Source: Clostridium sp. CAG:762
GTDB lineage: Bacteria; Bacillota_I; Bacilli_A; RF39; UBA660
Length of the DNA stretch: 22,722 bases
NCBI GenBank assembly: GCA_000432575.1
Contig: HF996800.1
Coordinates: 1 to 22,722 of the forward strand
Direction of reading: 5' to 3'
Positions 1 through 7,436 of the stretch are shown piece after piece. The translations under genes were made by a program, and so were the position numbers. The notes beneath the pieces are model-generated. The model was given only the letters and a program-made list of their open reading frames with translations, did no database searches and was not told the DNA's origin. Position 1 is the stretch's first letter; each line of letters starts with the position of its first letter.

Positions 1-11
1 TATCTAAAGAA

Positions 12-31
12 CTACAACAGCGTAGCAAAAG
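12..31. repeat. Copy 1 of a short post-terminator motif
   Basis: CTACAACAGCGTAG (a 4-bp hairpin) followed by CAAAAG, lying directly beyond the tig terminator. Related copies lie beyond the secDF and pheT terminators. Confidence 0.5.
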
Positions 32-36
32 ATATA

Positions 37-67
37 AGAAAAAATAACTTACTCAAGTAAGTTATTT
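37..67 (-). terminator. Rho-independent terminator of greA-tig
   Basis: A perfect 11-bp inverted repeat (arms 42-52 and 57-67, 4-nt loop 53-56) overlaps the tig stop codon. Read on the minus strand it is followed by a T-rich tract at about 37-43. This closes the greA-tig unit. Confidence 0.85.
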
Positions 68-1309
68 ATTACATTCTTTTAAATATTCAATAGCCTTTTT
101 CATTTCAATATCAAACTTAATATTTTCAATGCCACCAAAAGCCTCGATTATTTCATTTTCACTAACTTTATATGACTCAGCCATTTCTTTAACTCTAGCT
201 TCAGCATCTTTCATAGTTACTTCAAATTTTTGTTCTTTAGCAATAGCCATTAGTAAATATCTTTCTTTTACTCTAGTTTGAGCCTCTTCTTTCATTTGTT
301 CTCTTAAAACATCTTTACTACTATTAGTATACTTGAAGTACATATCTTCATCAATACCTTGCATCTTCATTCTTTCAATAAATTGATTATATATTCTATC
401 TATTTCAGCTTCGTAAATTTCATCTTCTATTTCAGCCTCAATATTATTTGATGCCTTCTTAAGTAATTCGTCTATATATTTATCTTCAGCTTCATGTTCC
501 TTACGTTCTTTAATTTCTTTCTCTACTGTTTCTTCTAATTTTTCCTTAGAATCAACTCCTTCAATACCTAAATCCTCAAAGAAATCTTTATCTAGTTTTG
601 GAACACTTCTTTCCTTAACATCATGTAATGTTACTTTAAATACTACTTTTGCTCCCTTTAAATTCTCTGCATGATAATCTTCTGGGAATGTAACATGAAT
701 ATCTTTAGTTTCTCCTTTTTTCATGCCAACAACTTGGTCTTCAAAACCAGGAATAAACGTACCACTTCCAATTTCAAGTGAATAGTTTTCTGCTTTTCCA
801 CCATCAAAAGCAACACCATCTTTAAAACCTTCATAATCAATAATAGCATAATCTCCAGTTTTAACAACACGATCTACTGATATTAACTCAGCATAATCTT
901 CTAATAAATGATGAATTTGATGGTCAACTTCTTCTTTAGTTACCTTTACTTTTTCTTTTTTAACTTTTAAATTCTTATATTCTCCTAATTTAACTTCAGG
1001 ATTAACAAAGAATGTGTAATTTACTTCTAAATCTTCATTACTTAATTTTACTAAATCTACTTTTGGTTCAGCCGCAAGTTCTAAATTCTTCTCATTTAAT
1101 ATATCATAAAAATGATTTTGAATTAGTTTGTCTGATGCCTCGATTAGTATTTCACCTTGACCATATTTTTGCTCAAATACTTTTCTTGGAGCATGCCCCT
1201 TACGAAAACCATCTATTGTTACTTTTTGATTTAATTTATCAAATGCTTCTTCAACCGCTTTTTTCCATTCTTCTCCATTTACTTTGTAATTTACAACAAT
1301 TTTACTCAT
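62..1309 (-). CDS. tig: Trigger factor (ribosome-associated chaperone / peptidyl-prolyl isomerase)
   Basis: Trigger factor binds the ribosome near the peptide exit tunnel and shields nascent chains in the cytosol. The 415-residue length is typical of the family. The N-terminal ribosome-binding domain carries the signature loop at residues 34-41 (G-F-R-K-G-H-A-P, usually GFRxGKxP). An FKBP-type isomerase domain follows at about 150-240, with a segment reading IIDYEGFKDG and the usual GTFIPGFEDQ and MKKGE landmarks. The rest is the helical C-terminal substrate-binding arm. The ribosome binding site (AGGAGA) lies at about 1315-1320 and overlaps the greA stop codon, so tig is probably translated together with greA. 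A strong hairpin terminator overlaps the tig stop. Nothing looks broken. Confidence 0.97.
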   Translation of the reverse strand: MSKIVVNYKVNGEEWKKAVEEAFDKLNQKVTIDGFRKGHAPRKVFEQKYGQGEILIEASDKLIQNHFYDILNEKNLELAAEPKVDLVKLSNEDLEVNYTFFVNPEVKLGEYKNLKVKKEKVKVTKEEVDHQIHHLLEDYAELISVDRVVKTGDYAIIDYEGFKDGVAFDGGKAENYSLEIGSGTFIPGFEDQVVGMKKGETKDIHVTFPEDYHAENLKGAKVVFKVTLHDVKERSVPKLDKDFFEDLGIEGVDSKEKLEETVEKEIKERKEHEAEDKYIDELLKKASNNIEAEIEDEIYEAEIDRIYNQFIERMKMQGIDEDMYFKYTNSSKDVLREQMKEEAQTRVKERYLLMAIAKEQKFEVTMKDAEARVKEMAESYKVSENEIIEAFGGIENIKFDIEMKKAIEYLKECNK

Positions 1310-1319
1310 ATTCTTTCTC

Positions 1320-1787
1320 CTAACTTATTTCTAATATTTCAACTTCGTATTTACCGTTTGGACTTTCAACTGAACGAATTTCACCAACTTTAGCATTCAT
1401 TATTGCCTTAGCGATAGGACTTTCGTTACTAATTTTATCATTGGATGGATCAGCTTCTTTACTACCAACAATTTTATATTCTTCGATATCATCATCTGCA
1501 ACATATTTAATTTTAACAGTAGTACCAAGAGCCACCTTATCAGTTCTCTTAGATTCAATAATAATCGCATTCTCCATGATTTTTTCTAGTTCTACGATTC
1601 TTCCTTCTATTTGAGCTTGTTCAGCACGAGCTGCATCATAATCAGCATTCTCTGACAAATCACCTAATGCACGAGCATCTTTTAAAGCTTTAATTACTTC
1701 AGGACGCTTAACATTTTTAAGCTCATTTAATTCTTCTTCAATTTCTAAAAATCCTTCATTCGTTAAATACACACTTGTATTTGACAT
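1320..1787 (-). CDS. greA: Transcription elongation factor GreA
   Basis: GreA rescues backtracked RNA polymerase by stimulating cleavage of the 3' end of the transcript. The protein has 155 residues, the normal size. Residues 1-75 form the N-terminal coiled coil, with the acidic tip at about residues 41-50 (LGDLSENADY), where D43 and E46 match the Mg-coordinating acidic residues of the family. The C-terminal FKBP-like domain follows and ends in the expected VESPNGKYEVEIL-type strand. The start is fixed by a GAGGTG ribosome binding site at about 1793-1798. A consensus promoter lies directly upstream. The gene is followed by tig with an 11-bp gap. In Bacillus subtilis greA sits near the trhP1-trhP2 pair, and the same neighbourhood is seen here. 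Confidence 0.97.
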   Translation of the reverse strand: MSNTSVYLTNEGFLEIEEELNELKNVKRPEVIKALKDARALGDLSENADYDAARAEQAQIEGRIVELEKIMENAIIIESKRTDKVALGTTVKIKYVADDDIEEYKIVGSKEADPSNDKISNESPIAKAIMNAKVGEIRSVESPNGKYEVEILEIS

Positions 1788-1827
1788 TTTTATTCACCTC
1801 ATTTTTGTTTTTTTAATCTATCTCAAA

Positions 1828-1856
1828 ATTTTACTATCATTTAAGAGTTTTGTCAA
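1828..1856 (-). promoter_or_regulatory. Sigma-A promoter of greA-tig
   Basis: On the minus strand a perfect -35 TTGACA (1851-1856) is followed by a 17-nt spacer and a -10 TAAAAT (1828-1833). It sits 41 bp upstream of the greA start codon and drives greA-tig. Confidence 0.88.
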
Positions 1857-1938
1857 GTAATTTTTATTGTTATTTTAGTTATTTAGAATTTTATCCTTAT
1901 ATAGTAAACAATTTTGATTTATTTAATTTTTTATTTTC

Positions 1939-3144
1939 TTAATTTATTTTGATTCGCATAATATCATTTGGATATACTTGTTTATCTATTTTAAATTTAA
2001 CTATTTGCTCAGGATGGTTAGCTACCTCTAATAGATTACCATCATTATCATAAATATTAGATATTTTAAAACTAAATGTTTCTATATTTGGGCCAAATAT
2101 CTCTACAGTGTCTCCTTTTTTAAAATAATTTCTTTGGGTTAATGTAACCATATTTGTCTTTTGGTCATAATCTAAGACAATACCTAAGAAATCTTGATTA
2201 GATACTTCATTTCGTCCTAAATAGTATTGACTCTCTACATCAACCATTTTATCAAAGAACTGGCATACACTCTCTCTATTAGCCACTCTATCTAAAATAC
2301 GTTTATAATAGTTTATTTTATTTATATCTAATTTATGATTATAATAGTCATCTATAGCACATCTATAAGTATTAATAACCGTAGCAACATAATAATTGCT
2401 TCGCATTCTACCTTCTACTTTAAGCGAACAAATACCTAAGTCTATCATTTCTTTTAAATTATTTATCATTGATAAATCTTTGGATGACATAGTAAATAAT
2501 GTATCTGTAGAAATTAGTTTATAATCTTTATCATATAAAGGAAATTCCCATCTACATATTTGAGCACATCCTCCACGATTAGCATCACGATTAGTAAAAT
2601 AGTTTGATAATGTACAACGACCCGAATAAGAAGAACACATTGCACCATGCAAAAAGCATTCAATACCTAATTTTGTTTTACTAATTATTTCCTTAATTTC
2701 TTCTTTGTTACACTCTCTAGCCAAAACAATTCTTTCTACATTTTCATATTTTGATAGAAATTCTACAGCTTTGTAATTTAAAGTAGAATTTTGAGTGGAA
2801 ATATGTATTTTTAATTTTAAATTTAGTTTTTTTACTAAGTCAATGATAAATAAGTCAGCTATAATTATTGCATCTACTCCTATTTTATCTAATCTTTGTA
2901 AGTATTCTTCTAAACCTTTATAATCTTCATTATGAAATATAATATTGACTGTAACATAGACTTTTTTATTTCGTTCATGAGCATAATCACAAGCCGTTTG
3001 AATATCTTCTAAACTAAAGTTTTTGGCATTTGCCCTTAAACTAAAGTCTGTACCACCAATATAGCAAGCATCAGCGCCATATAAATAAGCATACTTTAAC
3101 TTTTCTAAATTACCTGCTGGAGCCAATAATTCTATTTTTTGCAT
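1939..3144 (-). CDS. trhP2: U32 family protein, TrhP2-like tRNA U34 hydroxylation protein
   Basis: U32 proteins were first described as peptidases, but the YegQ/TrhP branch is needed for prephenate-dependent 5-hydroxylation of uridine 34 in tRNA. In B. subtilis two proteins, TrhP1 and TrhP2 (YrrN and YrrO), do this job. This 401-residue protein opens with the U32 barrel signature (IELLAPAGNLEKLKYAYLYG) and has the four cysteines thought to bind an iron-sulfur cluster at 170, 177, 193 and 197 (C-x6-C-x15-C-x3-C), inside HGAMCSSYSGRC and RGGCAQICRWE. The C-terminal 100 residues look like the usual small beta domain. The start has an AGAGGCGAG ribosome binding site and overlaps the end of the metallopeptidase gene by 13 bp, which suggests translational coupling. 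The closeness of greA and of a TrhP1-like gene supports the TrhP2 reading; a true peptidase is less likely. Confidence 0.85.
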   Translation of the reverse strand: MQKIELLAPAGNLEKLKYAYLYGADACYIGGTDFSLRANAKNFSLEDIQTACDYAHERNKKVYVTVNIIFHNEDYKGLEEYLQRLDKIGVDAIIIADLFIIDLVKKLNLKLKIHISTQNSTLNYKAVEFLSKYENVERIVLARECNKEEIKEIISKTKLGIECFLHGAMCSSYSGRCTLSNYFTNRDANRGGCAQICRWEFPLYDKDYKLISTDTLFTMSSKDLSMINNLKEMIDLGICSLKVEGRMRSNYYVATVINTYRCAIDDYYNHKLDINKINYYKRILDRVANRESVCQFFDKMVDVESQYYLGRNEVSNQDFLGIVLDYDQKTNMVTLTQRNYFKKGDTVEIFGPNIETFSFKISNIYDNDGNLLEVANHPEQIVKFKIDKQVYPNDIMRIKIN

Positions 3145-4025
3145 AATACTCGCCTCTTACCGATAATTTTTGTTGCTTGTGATTTTTGCTTATTTTGTTT
3201 TTCTAGTTTGTTTAACCTTTCTAATATCACTTCATAGATAAATTTCGTATCATAAAACATATCTAATTTCTTGTTTTCAACTATATAGTAAATTTCATAA
3301 ATTAAAGTATTTAAATTATAATTTTTCTTTTTGATTTCATTATGGTAAACCAAATCTATAGCATTTTCTAAAGTTTTTTTCATGTAGTAAAGCATAGTTT
3401 GATTGTCTCTTTTATGCTTGTTCCTATTTTCGTATTCATTCATTTTTTCCATATTGTTAATTAGTTTTTTTATAGTTAATCTATCATCGAACTGATTTAC
3501 AAATTTAGAATAATCGCATTGAAAGTATGGTTTATATATTCTAATGCCATAACTAAAATATAATAATGATGCAATGAATGTTGGAAAGGGATATACACTA
3601 CAATCTACGATTTTTCTTGCATGATTAGTTATATCTTGAGTAATGCCTTCATCTAGGATAGTACCTTTATTTCTTTTCTTACAATGATGATTAGGAATGG
3701 CAATAATTCCTGTACTATAATTTGTTGTAGAAGAAATATTAGTTGATGCCATATGTGTTAGTTCATGGGTAAGAATACCTTCATAACTATCTTTATATAA
3801 AATAGCATTGTATAAAGAAGTGTAAATGCCTTGACTATTAAGCATTTCACAAGTTTCTTTGTCATAATCAATTTCGATATATTTGATGTTTATCATAAAA
3901 TTTTTAGCATAACTAGGGGATAATCTATTTAAATACTTATATATCTGTCGGTAAGGAGTGCTATATATTATTTTGTATCTATTATTATATTTTATTTTTT
4001 CAATTCTACTTCTTTTACTTATCAT
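3132..4025 (-). CDS. Putative zinc metallopeptidase (HELTH motif), family not recognised
   Basis: I do not recognise the family of this 297-residue protein. It contains a HExxH zinc motif at residues 87-91 (THELTHMAS) and, 35 residues further on, an LDEGITQ segment whose E126 is well placed to be the third zinc ligand of a gluzincin. No signal peptide or membrane helix is visible, so it probably acts in the cytoplasm. The remainder is Lys-, Asn- and Tyr-rich and mostly helical. The gene overlaps trhP1-like by 11 bp upstream and trhP2-like by 13 bp downstream, so the three are probably translated as one coupled unit. AGG-type ribosome binding sites upstream of 4025 support the start. Such a gene is not part of the B. 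subtilis yrrN-yrrO layout. Peptidase activity and any link to tRNA modification are inference. Confidence 0.72.
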   Translation of the reverse strand: MISKRSRIEKIKYNNRYKIIYSTPYRQIYKYLNRLSPSYAKNFMINIKYIEIDYDKETCEMLNSQGIYTSLYNAILYKDSYEGILTHELTHMASTNISSTTNYSTGIIAIPNHHCKKRNKGTILDEGITQDITNHARKIVDCSVYPFPTFIASLLYFSYGIRIYKPYFQCDYSKFVNQFDDRLTIKKLINNMEKMNEYENRNKHKRDNQTMLYYMKKTLENAIDLVYHNEIKKKNYNLNTLIYEIYYIVENKKLDMFYDTKFIYEVILERLNKLEKQNKQKSQATKIIGKRRVLCKK

Positions 4026-4869
4026 TGTTATTACCTACCTTGTATATTGTTTTTGTATAAGAAAATCCCTTGTAGTTATCTTTAAATTCGAATTTCTTTA
4101 AATTTCTAATATCAATATATTTTTGAAGTGCCTTAGCATAATTCTCTTCACTGATAAACTCATGATATAATAAGACATAATCGATGTTGTTTTCATTTAT
4201 TGCTTTTAATTCACAGTCTAAATCTAGTATATGTGAATTGTAGATACTTGTGCCTTCTTTCTCTTCCTTTACGATATGATAATTATCATTATCTTTAATA
4301 TAATAATAATCATTATCTTTATCCTTTTTTATATAATCGAAGTAACTTGTTAGCAAATGTCTATTAGAGTATGCCATAGGAATATGACCATAAGCAGGTA
4401 TAATTATATTCATATTTGTACCTTTTTTAATCTCATATACTTCTTCTAAAGTTATTTCACTAGATAGTAAAGCATAAGTTACTCCTAAATTATTAAAGTA
4501 ATTATTGCTATAAAGACTACAATTAGAGTGATTTTGAGCAACAACTAAATTCTTTGTAAAATTTATTTCTTTTGCGAGTTCTAATACGGCAAGGTCATAG
4601 AAAAGGACACCTTGTATATTTAATTTGTCTAACTTTATTAAAGTTTCTTTTAGATAATTAATATCTTTGTTTTTCATTAATTTATTTAAAGAAACAAAGA
4701 CTTCTTTATTATTTAGTTTTGGTAAAACATCTTGTAATGTATTTATGTCAATGTAATAATGGCTATTAACTGATAGATTTTCAATACTAAGAAGTATAGC
4801 ATCGATATCGATGGAAACAATTTTATTTAATTCTTCTTTAGAATTAGGACATGCAATTATCTTACTCAT
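4015..4869 (-). CDS. trhP1: U32 family protein without Fe-S cysteines, TrhP1-like
   Basis: This protein of about 284 residues looks like the short partner of the TrhP1/TrhP2 pair that supports 5-hydroxyuridine formation at tRNA position 34. It is a divergent U32 barrel: it has the ACPNSKEEL opening, a GVLFYDLAVLELAKE segment, an AYGHIPMAYSNRHLL segment and a late EEKEGTSIYNSHILD segment, all features I associate with YrrN-type proteins. It lacks the four-cysteine cluster of its partner, as expected for the short subunit. I place the start at 4869, because a GAG at about 4876-4878 is correctly spaced for this ATG and not for the one at 4875. It follows tsf by a short gap holding a weak hairpin, and its 3' end overlaps the metallopeptidase gene. 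The family call rests on patterns, not on a search. Confidence 0.75.
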   Translation of the reverse strand: MSKIIACPNSKEELNKIVSIDIDAILLSIENLSVNSHYYIDINTLQDVLPKLNNKEVFVSLNKLMKNKDINYLKETLIKLDKLNIQGVLFYDLAVLELAKEINFTKNLVVAQNHSNCSLYSNNYFNNLGVTYALLSSEITLEEVYEIKKGTNMNIIIPAYGHIPMAYSNRHLLTSYFDYIKKDKDNDYYYIKDNDNYHIVKEEKEGTSIYNSHILDLDCELKAINENNIDYVLLYHEFISEENYAKALQKYIDIRNLKKFEFKDNYKGFSYTKTIYKVGNNNDK

Positions 4870-4883
4870 TGGCATCTCAATTA

Positions 4884-4906
4884 AAAGAAAAGAACTAAAT
4901 AGTTCT
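4884..4906 (-). terminator. Weak terminator or attenuator after tsf
   Basis: A 6-bp inverted repeat (arms 4891-4896 and 4901-4906, 4-nt loop) overlaps the tsf stop codon. On the minus strand it is followed by a T-rich tract interrupted by one C. The stem is short and A/U-rich, so partial read-through into the trhP1-like gene is likely. Confidence 0.5.
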
Positions 4907-5777
4907 ATCCATTTATTTGTTTCATTACTTCGTCTGCAAAGTTTTCGTTTTTCTTTTCCATGCCTTCGCCTACTTCGTAGCGTACAAATTCTAGTATATT
5001 GCTACCATTATTCTTAACGTATGTACTTACTTTCATTTTATTTTCTTTAATAAAGTTTTGATCATTTAAACATACTTCTTCATAGAATTTATTAATTCTA
5101 CCGTTTACAACCATAGCAATTTTATCTTCTTTTAAGCCTTCTGTTTTAGCTTGTTCAGTTAATATTTCTTTTTCTTTATCTACTACTTCACTAGGAACAT
5201 TAGTTTTATCTAAGTAAAGTGGTCTCATTGCCGCGATGTGCATAGCAATGTCCTTAGCAAGTTCAGCGTTGTTTCCTTCTAATTTAACTAAAGTAACGAT
5301 TTTTCCTCCCATATGGGCATAGTTGCCAAATACTTCATTATCATTTTTAGTAAGTAAACTAAATCTTCTAAAACTTATTTTTTCTCCAATTGTTGCTGTC
5401 TTTTCGATAATTAAATCATTCAAAGTTTTACCTTCATGAGTTAATTCTAGTGCTTCTTCTACAGTTTTAACATTACTATTTAAAATTGTATCTGCAATAA
5501 TATTAACTAAATTGACAAATTCATCATTTTTTGCCACAAAGTCAGTTTCTGCATTTACTTCAACGATAACCGCTTTGTTATCTTGAACTTTGGCATAAGC
5601 AAGTCCTTCAGCCGCGATACGTGATTGTTTTTTAGCGGCTTTAGAAATGCCTTTTTCTCTTAACCAAGTGATAGCTTCTTCTAAATTGCCATTTGTGGCT
5701 TCTAAAGCTTTTTTGCAATCAAGCATTCCAGCTCCAGTTGTTTCTCTTAATTCTTTTACCATACTAGCACTTATCAT
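4905..5777 (-). CDS. tsf: Elongation factor Ts
   Basis: EF-Ts exchanges GDP for GTP on EF-Tu. The 290-residue protein starts with the UBA-like N-terminal domain, including the signature TTGAGMLDCKKAL at about residues 13-25. The core then contains the EF-Tu-contacting EVNAETDFVAKN stretch and the late HIAAMRPLYLD segment. Length and order are normal. An AAGGAG ribosome binding site seven bases upstream fixes the start at 5777. It follows rpsB by 49 bp with no promoter visible between them, so rpsB and tsf form the usual operon. A small hairpin over the stop codon may reduce transcription of the genes further on. Confidence 0.97.
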   Translation of the reverse strand: MISASMVKELRETTGAGMLDCKKALEATNGNLEEAITWLREKGISKAAKKQSRIAAEGLAYAKVQDNKAVIVEVNAETDFVAKNDEFVNLVNIIADTILNSNVKTVEEALELTHEGKTLNDLIIEKTATIGEKISFRRFSLLTKNDNEVFGNYAHMGGKIVTLVKLEGNNAELAKDIAMHIAAMRPLYLDKTNVPSEVVDKEKEILTEQAKTEGLKEDKIAMVVNGRINKFYEEVCLNDQNFIKENKMKVSTYVKNNGSNILEFVRYEVGEGMEKKNENFADEVMKQING

Positions 5778-5826
5778 AATGTATCTCCTTTGTTTTTTGA
5801 TTTTTTTATTTTTTTATTTCTATTTG

Positions 5827-6756
5827 TTATTTTAAATTCTCGATTAATTCTTCTTTTTTCATTTTAGAATAGCCTTTAACTTCTTTTTTCTTAGCTAATT
5901 CCTTTAACTCGGTAACAGTTAAAATATTTAAGTCTAATTTTGGTTCTTTCTTCATGTTTTCTTTTGTGGTCATTGGCTTTTCTTCATGACTTTCTTTAAC
6001 TGTTTCTTTTTTAGTCTCAGCACTTTCTTTCTTCGTACCTTTCTTATCTTCTTCGGTAACATAATCAACGATTGTGCCTCCGTTAGCTTCGATAATAGCA
6101 TTGGTTAAAACTCCTAAAATTACTTTAACGCTTCTTACTGCATCATCATTACCTGGAATTACATAATCAACATCATCTGGATCACAGTTTGTGTCTACAA
6201 TTCCAAATACTGGAATACCTAATTTGCGAGCTTCACGAATTGCGTTGTATTCTTTAGTTGAATCAACAATAATCATTGCATCTGGCATTTTTTTCATTTC
6301 ACGAATACCACATAAGTTCTTGTTTAACTTTTCATATTCTTTCTTTAAACCAATTACTTCTTTCTTTGGTAATAAGTCAAATGTTCCATCCGCTTCCATT
6401 TTTTCTATTTGCTCTAAACGATAAACTCTTTGTCTAATTGTTTTGAAGTTTGTAAGAGTTCCACCTAGCCAACGTTCAGTAACGAAGTACATCCCAGATC
6501 TTTCTGCTTCTTCCTTGCAAACATCCTGGGCTTGTTTCTTAGTGCCTACAAATAAAACCTTTCCTCCATTTTTTGCTATTTCATTTAATTTTTCGTATGC
6601 TTCTTCAATTTTGGATACAGTCTTTTGTAAATCTATTATATAGATATCATCCCTTGTTGAAAAAATATACTCCTTCATTTTTGGGTTCCATCTTTTGGTT
6701 TGATGACCAAAGTGAACTCCAGCTTCTAATAAGTAGCTCATTGATACTACTGCCAT
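5827..6756 (-). CDS. rpsB: 30S ribosomal protein S2 with C-terminal Rho_N/SAP-like extension
   Basis: S2 is a late-assembling protein of the small subunit and helps recruit S1. Residues 1-233 are a complete S2: the start MSYLLEAGVHFGHQT, WNPKMKEYIF, the VGTKKQAQD loop, ERWLGGTLTNF, and PDAMIIVDSTKEYNAI are all present. Residues 235-272 form a Lys/Glu/Thr-rich linker. Residues 273-309 form a small helical module (LTVTELKELAKKK, then KGYSKMKKEELIENL) resembling the Rho_N or SAP fold often found on nucleic-acid-binding proteins. The total of 309 residues is well above the usual 230-260. An AAGGAGG ribosome binding site fixes the start. Its own promoter and a leader hairpin lie upstream, and tsf follows in the same unit. 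Confidence 0.95.
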   Translation of the reverse strand: MAVVSMSYLLEAGVHFGHQTKRWNPKMKEYIFSTRDDIYIIDLQKTVSKIEEAYEKLNEIAKNGGKVLFVGTKKQAQDVCKEEAERSGMYFVTERWLGGTLTNFKTIRQRVYRLEQIEKMEADGTFDLLPKKEVIGLKKEYEKLNKNLCGIREMKKMPDAMIIVDSTKEYNAIREARKLGIPVFGIVDTNCDPDDVDYVIPGNDDAVRSVKVILGVLTNAIIEANGGTIVDYVTEEDKKGTKKESAETKKETVKESHEEKPMTTKENMKKEPKLDLNILTVTELKELAKKKEVKGYSKMKKEELIENLK

Positions 6757-6796
6757 TTAAATTCCTCCTTTGTTTTTTTCCTCCAAATGGTTCAAC

Positions 6797-6835
6797 TTTG
6801 AGTCATCACAAATTATATTGCACTAGAGACTCAAA
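6797..6835 (-). promoter_or_regulatory. rpsB 5' leader hairpin
   Basis: The rpsB leader contains a perfect 8-bp inverted repeat (arms 6797-6804 and 6828-6835, 23-nt loop). No T-run follows, so it is not a terminator. Together with its position between the promoter and the ribosome binding site it may be an mRNA structure through which S2 or another protein controls rpsB-tsf. That role is inference. Confidence 0.45.
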
Positions 6836-6871
6836 TCCCCACTTGTGTGTTTTTTTTGAAAAGCCATGACT

Positions 6872-6900
6872 ATGATATCATATTTATAACTTAATGGCAA
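6872..6900 (-). promoter_or_regulatory. Promoter of rpsB-tsf
   Basis: A minus-strand -35 TTGCCA (6895-6900), a 17-nt spacer and a -10 TATCAT (6872-6877) give a leader of about 110 nt before rpsB. Confidence 0.75.
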
Positions 6901-6939
6901 TATAATTTTACTATTTTTTAGAAAAAATATGAGTATTTG

Positions 6940-7186
6940 TGAATAGTAAGAAAATTAAAGGTCTTTTCTTTGTAGAGCACTTTCCCTCATAGATACTAGA
7001 GGGCATAAACGATGGGTGCCACCGCATTAAATATTTAAAAACATATAATTAAGTGCTATCATGCTTTCTTTTTCTATAATAAATTATCTAATATCTAATA
7101 TCATTTTAATAATTAATATCTTGTCAATGTATATATAAATCAAATTACTTTTTCCTTCACATAAATACCATCTCCTTTATAATTTC
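6940..7186 (-). ncRNA. Candidate structured RNA or long leader upstream of rpsB
   Basis: This stretch lies downstream of a consensus promoter and contains no credible gene. Its first part is AT-rich. An AAAGGAG site near 7173-7179 is followed nine bases later by ATG-TGA, a start codon directly before a stop. Segment 6976-7057 is GC-richer and can fold: a closing 7-bp helix (6976-6982 with 7051-7057) encloses a 5-bp hairpin (6984-6988 with 6999-7003) and the 9-mer GGTGGCACC (7015-7023). That 9-mer resembles the T-box core GGTGGNACC. No terminator T-run follows the fold, so I cannot call it a working T-box. It could be a separate small RNA, a second rpsB leader or a decayed T-box. Confidence 0.35.
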
Positions 7187-7215
7187 ATTATAAAATATGA
7201 GAATTATTTTGTCAA
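7187..7215 (-). promoter_or_regulatory. Consensus sigma-A promoter without an obvious gene
   Basis: On the minus strand TTGACA (7210-7215), a 17-nt spacer and TATAAT (7187-7192) match the consensus exactly. No gene starts within 400 bp; the next one is rpsB, which has a nearer promoter of its own. Confidence 0.8.
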
Positions 7216-7436
7216 GAAAAATCGTACATATGTCATTTTTTAATTTTGGGAAATTGTTTTTCTATTTTTAAATTTTGGACATATTTTAAACGATGAAATA
7301 AGTGTTTGCAAAGTGTCGCTTTGGTGGGTCTTTTATAGCATTTTACCTTTTGTACGCCGAAATAGGTTATGAATGTTAAAAAAAGAGTTTTCATTCTTGT
7401 GAATTACTTGCCCTTTTCTTACTTTTACTACAAATT
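7216..7436. other. Gene-free stretch between hsp20 and the orphan promoter
   Basis: No convincing gene on either strand. A run of seven T on the minus strand near 7378-7384 could end hsp20 transcription, but the inverted repeats next to it are only four or five base pairs. A small CAAAG/CTTTG hairpin lies near 7307-7324. Confidence 0.4.

Noticed and set aside
1012..1323. Plus-strand frames of 60-100 codons inside tig, tsf, rpsB and secDF.
   Set aside because: They are antisense to well-supported genes, have skewed composition (Leu, Ser, Phe) and lack ribosome binding sites.
7011..7027. T-box core on the plus strand (GGGTGCCACCGC).
   Set aside because: It departs from GGGTGGNACCGC at a key base, has no terminator after it and has no plus-strand gene to control.
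6976..7057. Second CIRCE element from AGCACTT and AAGTGCT halves.
   Set aside because: The halves are 68 bases apart instead of nine and lack the outer bases; they are better read as a stem.
7099..7127. Second promoter from the TTGACA at 7122-7127.
   Set aside because: No acceptable -10 box occurs at a spacing of 16 to 18 bases.
7378..7400. Terminator of hsp20.
   Set aside because: A T-run is present, but the only inverted repeats beside it are four to five base pairs long.
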